Shown in pieces: positions 7,090 to 15,357 of a DNA stretch of 64,000 nt; position 1 is the stretch's first letter; every line of letters starts with the position of its first letter. The translations under genes and the position numbers were made by a program. Source of the DNA: GCA-2708415 sp964353185 (lineage in GTDB: Bacteria; Pseudomonadota; Alphaproteobacteria; Micavibrionales; Micavibrionaceae); contig CAYGUV010000005.1 of the NCBI GenBank assembly GCA_964353185.1, forward strand, positions 48,734 to 112,733, written 5' to 3'. The notes beneath the pieces were generated by a model that saw only the letters and a list, made by a program, of their open reading frames with translations, was not told the origin of the DNA and ran no database searches.

Positions 7090-8673
7090 ATGGATTATGA
7101 TATTTGCATTATTGGTGGTGGCGTTAACGGAACAGCAATTGCACGCGATGCCGCAGGGCGCGGATTATCCGTACTTCTGGTTGAGGCGCAAGACCTTGCC
7201 AGTGCCACATCTTCGGCCAGTACGAAGCTTATCCATGGGGGACTTCGATATTTAGAGCATTATGAATTTAAATTAGTGCGTGAGTCTTTGGCAGAACGTG
7301 ACATCATGTTAAAATCAGCGCCGCATATTATTTGGCCGATGCGGTTTATCTTACCGCATGACGCACATTTGCGGCCCTTTCGTCTTATTCAATTAGGCTT
7401 GAAACTTTATGATTTCTTGGCAGGAAAGTTATTTTCGGATAAGAATTCAGTTTTAAAAAAATCAGAAACCATTGATTTCGCTACGGAGAAGATTGGTGAC
7501 CCCTTAAAAGATGAATATGAGCGTGGGTTTTCATATGCGGATTGTTGGGTTCAGGATTCACGATTGACAGTTTTAAATGCGGTGGATGCGTTTGAACGAG
7601 GTGCAGTTATTATGCCGCGCACGGCTTGCGTATTATTAGAACCATCGCATGATAAAGATGGGTGGGATGTGACCTTGCAAAATGTTGCCAATGGCGATCA
7701 ATTTCAGGTCAAAGTTGGGCAGGTGGTGAATGCCGCAGGGCCGTGGGTGCGCGATATCTTAGATAACTCCAAACTAACCACAGATACGCCCGCGCAGGCA
7801 GACTCAACACCCAATGTGCGCTTGGTAAAGGGTAGCCACATCATTGTATCCAAAATATATGAAGGCGATCAGAGCTATCTTTTACAACAAAAAGATGGCC
7901 GTATAGTTTTTGCCATCCCTTACGAGGGCAAGTATACGCTGGTGGGGACAACGGACAAACCGTATGTCGGTGATGCCGCTAATGTTGTTATTGATGACGA
8001 TGAGGTTGAGTATTTATGTGATGCGATCAACCAATCTTTTAAAGCGCAGATCACCCCGCAAGATGTTCTCTCAAGTTATAGCGGTGTGCGATCATTATTA
8101 GATGATGGAAATAAAAATGCCTCAAAAGTCACCCGTGATTATAAATTATTTTTGGATAAAAAACATGGCCCGGCAATTTTATCTGTATTTGGCGGAAAAA
8201 TTACAACCGCGCGTAAATTAGGCGAGGATGTTGTAAACCGCCTTTCGACATTTTATCCAGATAGAAAATTAAAGTCATGGACTGAAAATTTACCATTACC
8301 TGGCGGTGATATTCCTAATGGTGATTTTGATAAATTCTTAGAACAACAAATTGAAAAATATAAATTCCTTCCCCCTGAATTGGCGTATCGTTATGCCCGT
8401 GCCTATGGCACACGGATGAAGGGTATATTGGGCAGTGCAAAATCATTAAATGATTTGGGGGAACATTATGGTGATGATGTTTACGAAGCCGAAATTTTAT
8501 ATTTAATTCGCTATGAATTTGCGACAACTGTTGAGGATATCATTTGGCGTCGATCAAAAATGGGTCTGCATATATTGCCTGAAACTAAGGATAATATTGA
8601 ACGCAGTTTCGCAAAAATTATTCCGATGATTGCAGAAGAAGAGGGGAATTATGCGCACTTTGCTCGCCATTGA
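7090..8673 (+). CDS. glpD: aerobic glycerol-3-phosphate dehydrogenase (FAD)
   Basis: This 527-residue flavoprotein oxidises glycerol 3-phosphate to dihydroxyacetone phosphate at the inner membrane and passes electrons to quinone. The FAD-binding motif GGGVNG is at residues 9-14, and the family signature STKLIHGGLRYLE lies at about 44-56. A C-terminal GlpD helical domain follows, and the length matches the family. The 3' end overlaps the likely start of glpK by 23 bases, so the two are translationally coupled. The start at 7090 gives the expected MDYDICIIGGG N-terminus. No GlpF permease or GlpR regulator is found next to it. Confidence 0.95.
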   Translation: MDYDICIIGGGVNGTAIARDAAGRGLSVLLVEAQDLASATSSASTKLIHGGLRYLEHYEFKLVRESLAERDIMLKSAPHIIWPMRFILPHDAHLRPFRLIQLGLKLYDFLAGKLFSDKNSVLKKSETIDFATEKIGDPLKDEYERGFSYADCWVQDSRLTVLNAVDAFERGAVIMPRTACVLLEPSHDKDGWDVTLQNVANGDQFQVKVGQVVNAAGPWVRDILDNSKLTTDTPAQADSTPNVRLVKGSHIIVSKIYEGDQSYLLQQKDGRIVFAIPYEGKYTLVGTTDKPYVGDAANVVIDDDEVEYLCDAINQSFKAQITPQDVLSSYSGVRSLLDDGNKNASKVTRDYKLFLDKKHGPAILSVFGGKITTARKLGEDVVNRLSTFYPDRKLKSWTENLPLPGGDIPNGDFDKFLEQQIEKYKFLPPELAYRYARAYGTRMKGILGSAKSLNDLGEHYGDDVYEAEILYLIRYEFATTVEDIIWRRSKMGLHILPETKDNIERSFAKIIPMIAEEEGNYAHFARH

Positions 8674-10114
8674 TCAGGGGACGACAAGCTCCCGCGCGAT
8701 ATTGTTTTCTGAAACTGCAGAGATTTTGGAAACAAAACAAAAAGAGCTCACGTTGCATTACCCACATAAAGGATGGGTGGAGCAAGATGCCAATGACATC
8801 TGGCGCGATACAAAATGGGCCTGTGAAGAGATTTTAAAATTAGACGCGGCACAAGATGTTGCGGCGGTAGGCATTACCAATCAACGCGAAACAACCGTGA
8901 TTTGGGATCGTCAAACGGGGGAGCTTATTTATAATGCGATTGTCTGGCAAGATCGCCGTACGGGAGATTACTGCCAAAAATTAAAAGAAGAAGGCCATGA
9001 AGATATGGTATCTGCCAAGTCTGGTTTGCTTTTAGACCCATATTTTTCAGCAACAAAAATAAAATGGATTTTGGATAATGTTGAAGGCGCGCGGGATAAG
9101 GCCAAGGCAGGGGATCTTGCCTTTGGTACAATCGATTGTTTTCTGTTGTGGAGATTAACGGGCGGTAAAGTTCACGCAACGGATGCGACCAATGCGGCGC
9201 GAACTATGATCTTTAATATTATTGAGGGGCAGTGGGATAATGAGCTGCTCGATCTTTTTGATATTCCCAAAAGCCTATTACCAGAGGTCAAAGATAATTG
9301 TTCCAATTTTGGGATGGCAGAATTTGATAATGTTCAAATCGTCATTGGCGGTATGGCGGGCGATCAACAGGCGGCAACAATTGGCCAAGCGTGTTTTCAA
9401 AAAGGCATGGTTAAATCAACCTATGGCACAGGCTGTTTTGTTTTGATGAATATTGGTGACGAATTTAAAAAATCTAAAAACCGTTTATTGACCACAATTG
9501 CGTATCAGATAAATGGTAAGCCGATTTATGCCTTTGAAGGGGCAATTTTTGTTGCGGGCGCGGCCATTCAATGGCTTCGTGATAATTTAGAATTTTTTGA
9601 TGATGCTCAGGAAAGCGAAGCATTGGCAAACAGTGTCCCCGATAATAATGATGTCTATTTTATTCCCGCCTTTACGGGGCTGGGCGCGCCTTATTGGAAT
9701 CCCAATGCACGCGCCGCGATTACGGGCCTCACGCGGGAAAGTACGAAAGCGCACATTACACGCGCGGCTCTTGAGGCGCAAGCCTTTCAAACGGCTGATT
9801 TATTGGATGCTTTCAAAAAAGACAGTGGTTTTGACTTTACAAATCTTCGTGTTGATGGGGGCTTGGTCATAAACAAATTTGTATGCCAATTTTTGTCAGA
9901 TATCCTTGATACTGGTGTTGAGGTTCCTGAAATTATTGAAACAACGGCGTTGGGCGCCGCATATTTGGCGGGGCTTTATGTTGGTATTTTTAAAGATTTG
10001 GACGATATTGCAACCAATTGGCGTATTGAGGCGTCTTATGTCCCACAGATGGCTGATGATCAACGCAAACAATACTTAGTTCGTTGGCACGAAGAAATTA
10101 GTCGCATTCTCTAA
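8651..10114 (+). CDS. glpK: glycerol kinase
   Basis: This enzyme phosphorylates glycerol with ATP to glycerol 3-phosphate, the substrate of the overlapping upstream glpD. I chose the ATG at 8651, giving MRTLLAIDQGTTSSRAILF, because a GAGGGG ribosome site precedes it at the right distance; the longer frame from 8630 adds seven residues not typical of the family. FGGY-kinase signatures are clear: DQGTTSSR, GMAGDQQAA, STYGTGCF and DGGLVINKF. The length of 487 residues is close to the 500 of E. coli GlpK. No terminator is visible in the 200 bases after it. Confidence 0.95.
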   Translation: MRTLLAIDQGTTSSRAILFSETAEILETKQKELTLHYPHKGWVEQDANDIWRDTKWACEEILKLDAAQDVAAVGITNQRETTVIWDRQTGELIYNAIVWQDRRTGDYCQKLKEEGHEDMVSAKSGLLLDPYFSATKIKWILDNVEGARDKAKAGDLAFGTIDCFLLWRLTGGKVHATDATNAARTMIFNIIEGQWDNELLDLFDIPKSLLPEVKDNCSNFGMAEFDNVQIVIGGMAGDQQAATIGQACFQKGMVKSTYGTGCFVLMNIGDEFKKSKNRLLTTIAYQINGKPIYAFEGAIFVAGAAIQWLRDNLEFFDDAQESEALANSVPDNNDVYFIPAFTGLGAPYWNPNARAAITGLTRESTKAHITRAALEAQAFQTADLLDAFKKDSGFDFTNLRVDGGLVINKFVCQFLSDILDTGVEVPEIIETTALGAAYLAGLYVGIFKDLDDIATNWRIEASYVPQMADDQRKQYLVRWHEEISRIL

Positions 10115-10148
10115 ATTCAATAAAATCAATAACTTGGGTTAATAGGTG

Positions 10149-10192
10149 TTTAAGATGTCCCTTTTATCGTGTAAAAATTTAAGCTGTCCCTT
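10149..10192. repeat. imperfect 15-bp direct repeat
   Basis: Two copies of TTTAAGMTGTCCCTT (14 of 15 bases equal) lie at 10149-10163 and 10178-10192, one 29-bp period apart, in the gap after glpK. Repeats of this look can be regulator sites or relics of insertion-sequence ends. No transposase remnant is visible nearby. Confidence 0.35.
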
Positions 10193-10318
10193 GTTTTTTC
10201 TAAATTAATCCTCTATTACGGTAATTGATTATAAAAAATATAAACAGGCTTTATGTTACCAATCTGCGGATTGGTATCACATATTGAATACCCTTGTAAT
10301 AACAAGGTTAGGGACGTA

Positions 10319-10615
10319 ATGATCAAAAAACAAATTTTGATGACCTTATTTATACCGACCATATTGGGGTGCGGTTCTTTTGCACATGCGGCATCGGGAC
10401 AGGGAAGCATGTCTGTTGGTATTCTTGACCCGCTTGAGATGAATTTAAATGCTGCGACCGAATTTTGCGCCGAATTTGGTTTCACCGAAAAATGTGAAAT
10501 TATTCGCGAACGCGTCATAGAAAAAAAGGCTACGAATGATAATGAAGCCCCAGATATACCGAACTTCACCACAATATCCTACGATTACGACATTTTAAAC
10601 GCAAATTTTGAGTGA
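10319..10615 (+). CDS. small exported protein of unknown function
   Basis: The likely start is the ATG at 10319, not the longer frame from 10253: it has an AGGGA ribosome site and begins a textbook Sec signal peptide (MIKKQ, hydrophobic core, cleavage after AHA near residue 24). The mature part is only about 74 residues and includes two cysteines in CAEFGFTEKC, which could form a disulfide in the periplasm. I do not recognise the family. It stands alone between glpK and tRNA-Thr, with no obvious operon partner. Confidence 0.6.
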   Translation: MIKKQILMTLFIPTILGCGSFAHAASGQGSMSVGILDPLEMNLNAATEFCAEFGFTEKCEIIRERVIEKKATNDNEAPDIPNFTTISYDYDILNANFE

Positions 10616-10757
10616 TTGTCATGCAGACATTCTCTCAAATAAATGGCTTCTTTTGCGCTCTTTTACAGGCCCCAAATGACTTGGATATATTTGCTGATGA
10701 AGCGCAGCCTGTTTCAATACAACCACGATTATAAATGCCAGAAGTTTAATAAAAAAA

Positions 10758-10832
10758 TGGTGCCACGAGAGAGAATTGAACTCTCGACCTCGTCATTACC
10801 AATGACGCGCTCTACCACTGAGCTACCGCGGC
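10758..10832 (-). tRNA. tRNA-Thr (anticodon GGT)
   Basis: The minus strand gives a complete cloverleaf: acceptor GCCGCGG/UCGUGGC (with G-U pairs), D arm GCUC..GAGC, anticodon stem CGUCA/UGACG around UUGGUAA (anticodon GGU, reading ACC), T arm GAGAG/CUCUC, discriminator A and encoded CCA, followed by a T-run. It sits in the otherwise empty 328-bp gap before a 53-residue ORF. Confidence 0.95.
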
Positions 10833-10943
10833 CCTTTACAAGGGAAATTAATATGCGGACGATATTATAAAAATTCTGGCGTGTCACCCCTCTTTTTCTT
10901 ATAGTATCCATGATTTCGAACAAATATGAGCAAAGTATAAGCG

Positions 10944-11105
10944 ATGCCTGACGATAAGAATAAATTAAGAACCCATAGTGAGGTTATTGCCGATAAGCGT
11001 GCCGCCGCTTTAAAGGCCAATATGCAACGCCGCAAAAGCTTTGTTAAGAGCCAAAAAGAACAAGAAAACGAAAGTACCGAAGATGCAAAATCAAGCAAAG
11101 AATAA
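10944..11105 (+). CDS. small basic protein upstream of dcd
   Basis: A 53-codon frame ends 16 bases before the dcd start. The product is highly charged and helical (ADKRAAALKANMQRRKSF in the middle), with no cysteine and no hydrophobic segment. Short proteins with an ALxANxxRRK core are common in Alphaproteobacteria, usually beside murA or other housekeeping genes, and have no assigned role as far as I know. Spacing suggests it leads a dcd-murA transcript. The ribosome site is weak. Confidence 0.6.
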   Translation: MPDDKNKLRTHSEVIADKRAAALKANMQRRKSFVKSQKEQENESTEDAKSSKE

Positions 11106-11121
11106 CCAAGAAGAATTAGAC

Positions 11122-11703
11122 ATGAGCCAAGCCTTGCCAGGCATTTTATCTGATGCACAAATCCGTCATTTATCACAAAATCAGGGGATGATAGACCCTT
11201 TTGTTGAAAAGCAAACTGCCGAAGGTAAAATTTCATATGGTCTGTCTTCTTATGGGTATGATGCGCGGTGCTCTCGTGAGTTTAAGATTTTCACAAATGT
11301 GGACAATGCGATTGTGGATCCTAAAGATTTCTCAGATGACAGCTTTGTCGATCGTGAAACGGATGTCTGTATCATTCCACCCAATAGTTTTGTACTAACG
11401 CGATCTGTTGAATATTTTAAAATTCCTAAAGATGTATTGGTTGTTTGCCTTGGCAAAAGCACCTATGCGCGTTGCGGTCTTATTGTCAATGTCACCCCAC
11501 TAGAGCCAGGTTGGGAAGGACATGTAACGTTAGAGATTTCAAATACGACACCTTTGCCCGCAAAAGTATATGCCAATGAAGGGGTCGCGCAATTTTTATT
11601 CTTTAAAGGGTCTGCCCCATGTGAAACAACATACGCAGACCGCGCGGGAAAATATATGGGCCAAACTGGCGTCACTTTGCCGCGCATAAAAACAGATAAA
11701 TAA
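11122..11703 (+). CDS. dcd: dCTP deaminase
   Basis: This trimeric enzyme deaminates dCTP to dUTP, feeding dTTP synthesis. I chose the ATG at 11122, giving 193 residues, because an AAGAAG ribosome site lies upstream and the homology region begins soon after; the frame extends 27 codons further up but that part overlaps the small ORF before it and is lysine-rich. The GKSTYARCG motif is at residues 111-119 and the catalytic glutamate is E138 in WEGHVTLE. The GYDARCSREFKIF and YADRAGKYMGQ stretches also match the family. It is followed 21 bases later by murA, likely in one operon. Confidence 0.93.
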   Translation: MSQALPGILSDAQIRHLSQNQGMIDPFVEKQTAEGKISYGLSSYGYDARCSREFKIFTNVDNAIVDPKDFSDDSFVDRETDVCIIPPNSFVLTRSVEYFKIPKDVLVVCLGKSTYARCGLIVNVTPLEPGWEGHVTLEISNTTPLPAKVYANEGVAQFLFFKGSAPCETTYADRAGKYMGQTGVTLPRIKTDK

Positions 11704-11724
11704 TCACAAACACGGACAAAATAT

Positions 11725-13008
11725 ATGAGCTCAGGAATGGATAAAATGCGCGTACGCGGCGGGAACGCCCTTAATGGGAATATCCGCATTAGTGGCGCAA
11801 AGAATGCCGCCCTTAAACATATGTGCGCGTCCATATTAACGGATGAGCTGCTTATCCTTGAAAACATGCCAACAGGCTTGCGTGATGTTGCCACGTTGAA
11901 TGATTTGTTGGAGCATTTGGGCGTTTCAGTAGACTTAGATCACGATAATAAACGGCTGACCCTAAACGCAAAAAACCTTAGCAGCCATATCGCGCCTTAT
12001 GATTTGGTGCGCAAAATGCGGGCGAGTGTTTTGGTTTTGGGTCCGCTTGTTGCGCGTCTGGGTGAAGCCGAGGTGTCATTACCTGGCGGATGTTCCATCG
12101 GTGGTCGTCCGATTGACTTACATATTAAAGGGTTAAAAGCGCTGGGCGCAGAGATCACAATGGAAAATGGCTATGTCAAAGCAAAAGCGCCTAAGGGTGG
12201 TTTGGTTGGCGGCGAGATTACATTCCCGTTCGTATCTGTTGGGGCAACTGAAAATACAATGATGGCCGCAACATTGGCCAATGGCACTACTGTCATTCAT
12301 AATGCGGCGCAAGAGCCGGAGATTATAGATCAAGGAAACGCGCTCATTGCGATGGGGGCGAAAATTAAGGGCCTTGGCACTTCTGATATTACGATTGAAG
12401 GGGTAAAAAAATTACATGGCACGACCCACAGTGTCATTCCAGACCGTATTGAAACAGGCACATATATGTGCGCCGTTGGTATGACAGGTGGTAAGTTGGT
12501 TTTAGAAAATACCAATGTAAATTTTTTAAAGGCGCTTATTGAGCCATTAATCGAAGCGGGTATGGATATCCATCAAGAAGGTGATAATGTTGTTGTGGCC
12601 AGAAACCAAGCGCGCATTAAAGGCGTTGATATTATGACCGAGGCCTACCCAGGTTTCGCCACCGATTTACAGGCGCAATTTATGACTATGTTGACCAAAT
12701 GTGATGGCGCGGGGATGGTGACAGAAACAATTTTTGAAAATCGTTTTATGCACGTGCCCGAACTGTGCCGTATGGGGGCAAATATTTCAGTAAATGGAAA
12801 TTCGGCTATTATTCGGGGCGTTGATAAATTAACAGGCGCCGAAGTGATGGCGACAGACTTGCGCGCATCCGTCGCAATGGTTGTCGCCGGATTGGTGGCT
12901 GAGGGGGATACTTTCGTAAACCGCATCTATCACCTAGACCGCGGGTACGAAAATATTGTCGATAAGCTTACGGCTGTTGGCGCGGACATTGAGCGTATAA
13001 AGGCGTAG
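11725..13008 (+). CDS. murA: UDP-N-acetylglucosamine 1-carboxyvinyltransferase
   Basis: MurA carries out the first committed step of peptidoglycan synthesis, adding enolpyruvate from PEP to UDP-GlcNAc, and is the target of fosfomycin. The N-terminal SGAKNAAL motif is at residues 23-30, and the loop PGGCSIGGRPIDLH holds the active cysteine C123, so the protein should be fosfomycin-sensitive in principle. The start is uncertain: 11725 is the longest, but family N-termini usually begin at the MDKMRV methionine (11737), and an AGGA motif 9 bases before the next ATG favours 11746. The stop codon lies inside an 18-bp palindrome that acts as terminator. Confidence 0.95.
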   Translation: MSSGMDKMRVRGGNALNGNIRISGAKNAALKHMCASILTDELLILENMPTGLRDVATLNDLLEHLGVSVDLDHDNKRLTLNAKNLSSHIAPYDLVRKMRASVLVLGPLVARLGEAEVSLPGGCSIGGRPIDLHIKGLKALGAEITMENGYVKAKAPKGGLVGGEITFPFVSVGATENTMMAATLANGTTVIHNAAQEPEIIDQGNALIAMGAKIKGLGTSDITIEGVKKLHGTTHSVIPDRIETGTYMCAVGMTGGKLVLENTNVNFLKALIEPLIEAGMDIHQEGDNVVVARNQARIKGVDIMTEAYPGFATDLQAQFMTMLTKCDGAGMVTETIFENRFMHVPELCRMGANISVNGNSAIIRGVDKLTGAEVMATDLRASVAMVVAGLVAEGDTFVNRIYHLDRGYENIVDKLTAVGADIERIKA

Positions 13009-13030
13009 GCAAATTTGCCTACATCTTTTA
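13005..13030. terminator. bidirectional terminator between murA and dps
   Basis: A perfect 18-bp palindrome, GTAGGCAAATTTGCCTAC at 13005-13022, includes the murA stop codon and is followed by a short T-rich run. The convergent dps gene ends 12 bases beyond it. The T-run is weak, so efficiency is uncertain. Confidence 0.5.
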
Positions 13031-13033
13031 TTA

Positions 13034-13510
13034 TTATTTATTGATACTTTTTAACATCCAAATAACCTCTTTATGATGTGTAATACGTTCTATCATAAGA
13101 TCTTCTGTTTCATCATCTTCCGCTTTTACGGCGGCTTCTTTTGCACTCTGCGCGCAGTCAATGACTTGCTGGTTTAATTTTATGAGATTATTAACCATCA
13201 GATGGGCGCGGGCGTCCGCATCGTCTTTTTCAGATAATGGATTCTTTAAATCTGACATATATTTTAAAATCTTTTCGTCTTCAAATGGCAGGGCATAGGC
13301 ATCCAGCGCGCGGATATGTTCGGCAACGACATCAATGGCTTTAAATAATTCGGTATATTGCTCTTCAAACATGACGTGTAATGAGTGGAATCTTGGGCCT
13401 TCCACGTTCCAGTGATAATTATGCTTTTGCAAAAATAGGCTGTATTTTGCCCGCAATACTTCTTGTAGCGCTTCGACCACGGGGTTGTTTGAATTTATTT
13501 CTTCTGACAT
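13034..13510 (-). CDS. dps: Dps/ferritin-like DNA-binding stress protein
   Basis: Dps proteins form 12-subunit shells that bind DNA and oxidise Fe(II) with hydrogen peroxide, protecting DNA in starvation and oxidative stress. The ferroxidase region reads KHNYHWNVEG at about residues 29-38, then FHSLHVMFEEQYTELFKAIDVVAEHIR, with the conserved His, Glu and Asp. The length of 158 residues is typical. A GAGGAAA ribosome site precedes the ATG at 13510. The N-terminus is short and not lysine-rich, so DNA binding by tail may be weak. It is monocistronic and convergent with murA. Confidence 0.92.
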   Translation of the reverse strand: MSEEINSNNPVVEALQEVLRAKYSLFLQKHNYHWNVEGPRFHSLHVMFEEQYTELFKAIDVVAEHIRALDAYALPFEDEKILKYMSDLKNPLSEKDDADARAHLMVNNLIKLNQQVIDCAQSAKEAAVKAEDDETEDLMIERITHHKEVIWMLKSINK

Positions 13511-13702
13511 GTTTTTTTCCTCTATCTTCTATTTACCTTAACAACGTAAGGCGTTCGTATTTGTTCCAAGAACATGAAATATTTTTAAATTAGGATATGA
13601 AAGCACGCAGTAAATAGTAGGGGGAAGAAATGGTGTGAGGATTTGCCTTTTTCCAAGATTGCGCGTATAACATGACATTATTTACAAATACTTAGGACTA
13701 AA

Positions 13703-13921
13703 ATGGCTAAAGAAGATCTACTTGAATTTAAAGGTGTTGTGACAGAAATTCTGCCCAATGCGATGTTTCGTGTGAAATTAGAAAATGATCACGAGATTTT
13801 GGCACACGCTGCGGGCAAAATGCGTAAATTCCGTATTCGTGTCTTGTTAGGGGATTCGGTAACAGTTGAAATGACCCCGTATGATTTGACAAAAGGGCGC
13901 ATTACATTTCGTGAGAAATAA
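13703..13921 (+). CDS. infA: translation initiation factor IF-1
   Basis: This 72-residue OB-fold protein binds the A site of the 30S subunit during initiation. The sequence is canonical from MAKEDLLEFKGVV to TKGRITFREK, including the GKMRKFRIRV strand. The gene has its own leader and is followed by a strong terminator. In many Alphaproteobacteria infA is followed directly by maf and an RNase G gene; here both are present downstream but are separated from infA by 830 bases holding two minus-strand ORFs. Confidence 0.97.
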   Translation: MAKEDLLEFKGVVTEILPNAMFRVKLENDHEILAHAAGKMRKFRIRVLLGDSVTVEMTPYDLTKGRITFREK

Positions 13922-13946
13922 GTCGTTTATCAATCAAGAGAATATT

Positions 13947-13973
13947 AAGCCGTCGCACAAGACGGCTTTTTTT
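13947..13973 (+). terminator. rho-independent terminator of infA
   Basis: The stem AAGCCGTC/GACGGCTT (13947-13954 and 13961-13968) with a 6-base loop runs into seven T (13967-13973). The stop codon of the minus-strand mini-ORF overlaps the T-run. Confidence 0.85.
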
Positions 13974-14142
13974 ATGAGAAGCTAAAATTATAGGGGGCAG
14001 AAATCACTTGCTCTAAACTAGGGGTAAGCAAGCCTGATCCACCAGATTCAGATTGGCTCCCACCATCTTGATCTTGCAATACATCATTAATGTTTCCCGC
14101 GCTTGCGCACACAAAACTGTTCAGCACACTGAACGACTTCAT
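13972..14142 (-). CDS. possible 56-residue small protein
   Basis: The gap between infA and the next gene holds a 57-codon minus-strand frame with a GAGG ribosome site nine bases before its ATG. The product has a mildly hydrophobic N-terminus (MKSFSVLNSFVCASAG), a Gly/Ser/Asp-rich middle and an aromatic tail (YNFSFS). It is too short to trust by length alone, and I do not recognise it. The ribosome site and the clean stop in the infA terminator are the reasons to list it. Confidence 0.35.
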   Translation of the reverse strand: MKSFSVLNSFVCASAGNINDVLQDQDGGSQSESGGSGLLTPSLEQVISAPYNFSFS

Positions 14143-14287
14143 CTTCGCCTCGTATAAAATAATACTATGTTAGAAATACTTTTTGAAAAGGGAATATGGT
14201 GGATTTTGATTGATAAATCAAGAGGCCATTTTAAGAAAAAAATAAGGCCTGACGGCCTTAATTATAAAATATATCGCAATAATAAAA

Positions 14288-14596
14288 TTACATTTTGAGA
14301 CTGTTGATTTTTTCAAATCCTGCATAATAGTCTGGACGGCCAAGTGTCGCGGCTCTACCCATCTTACTTTCAATGCGTGAGCGACGAACTTCATGGGTTC
14401 TTTCCGCTTGCCCTGTCATAGCGTGAAATTTAGGAGCCGGAAGGCCAATTGGTTTTTTATGAAACCATTTAACGCCTTTACTATCACTTTCGCCCTCTGC
14501 TGCCTCATTAAATACAGGCTCAACATGGTTAAGGACCGCATCTAAAAAAGTACGGCTTAAACGTTTTAATAGATTTTTTACGACATTTTTTGCCAT
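14288..14596 (-). CDS. hypothetical protein, 102 residues
   Basis: This minus-strand gene breaks the usual infA-maf-rng order. The product is basic, with an amphipathic helix at the N-terminus (VVKNLLKRLSRTFLDAVLNH) and a KR-rich second half; it has no cysteine, no membrane segment and no motif I know. A TATA-rich spacer lies upstream, with a modest purine tract before the ATG. It is probably a lineage-specific gene inserted into the cluster. Confidence 0.5.
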   Translation of the reverse strand: MAKNVVKNLLKRLSRTFLDAVLNHVEPVFNEAAEGESDSKGVKWFHKKPIGLPAPKFHAMTGQAERTHEVRRSRIESKMGRAATLGRPDYYAGFEKINSLKM

Positions 14597-14751
14597 TTAT
14601 ATTCTCTATATTAAGTTAACTATGATTACTTAACTTATAATTTATTATACCAAAAATTGAAAGATTTCTCAATATCTTCGTAAAACATTGTTTTATAAAG
14701 ATAATTATTATTATCAGTAGTAATTTTTGTCAATATTGTTATGATTCATTC

Positions 14752-15339
14752 ATGAAAAGATACCCCCTTATTTTGGCGTCTGCATCCCCCAGAAGGCTTG
14801 ATTTACTTAAACAAATGAACATTTCTCCTGATCATGTGGTGCCCGCAGAAATTGATGAATCACGAAAAATCAAAGAATCACCCAAAGCATTGGCAAAACG
14901 TCTGGCGATGGAAAAAGCGGCGCACGTATATCATGATCATAAAGGAAGCTTTGTTTTAGCGGCAGACACCGTTGTCGCCTGCGGTCAGCAGACGTTGGAT
15001 AAAGCAGTTAATACGGATCAAGCTTTGGCATTTATTCAAAAACTATCTGGACGTCGCCATCATGTTTACGGTGGTATCAGCCTTATTACGCCAGAAGGGA
15101 AAGTTTTAACGCGCCTATGTGATACTCTTGTTCAATTCAAAACCCTCACCCCATTAGAAATTGATGCCTATATTCAGTCAAACGAATGGAACGGTAAGGC
15201 GGGCGGATACGCTATCCAAGGGTTTGCGGGTAGTTTCGTCAAATATATGGCGGGATCATATAGTAATGTCGTTGGCCTATCGCTTTATGATACAATGAAT
15301 ATATTAAAAAGTGGCGGATACGTATTCGCAGATGAATAA
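14752..15339 (+). CDS. maf: Maf-family nucleoside triphosphate pyrophosphatase
   Basis: Maf proteins hydrolyse non-canonical or pyrimidine nucleoside triphosphates to monophosphates and limit their incorporation. The N-terminal motif ILASASPRRLDLL is at residues 7-19, the ADTVV motif holding the catalytic Asp is at about 71-75, and the end GLSLYDTMNIL is also typical. The length of 195 residues is standard. The stop is 18 bases before the RNase G start, so both are likely co-transcribed. The subfamily (dTTP/UTP versus m7GTP) cannot be settled by eye. Confidence 0.92.
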   Translation: MKRYPLILASASPRRLDLLKQMNISPDHVVPAEIDESRKIKESPKALAKRLAMEKAAHVYHDHKGSFVLAADTVVACGQQTLDKAVNTDQALAFIQKLSGRRHHVYGGISLITPEGKVLTRLCDTLVQFKTLTPLEIDAYIQSNEWNGKAGGYAIQGFAGSFVKYMAGSYSNVVGLSLYDTMNILKSGGYVFADE

Positions 15340-15357
15340 TATGAAAGCAAAATCCCA

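Noticed and set aside
10253..10318. Longer start of the small exported protein
   Set aside because: The extra 22 residues have no ribosome site and would bury the signal peptide, while the ATG at 10319 has both a ribosome site and a proper signal start.
11463..11894. 143-residue minus-strand frame over dcd and murA
   Set aside because: It is antisense to two essential genes with clear catalytic motifs and has no recognisable domain or ribosome site.
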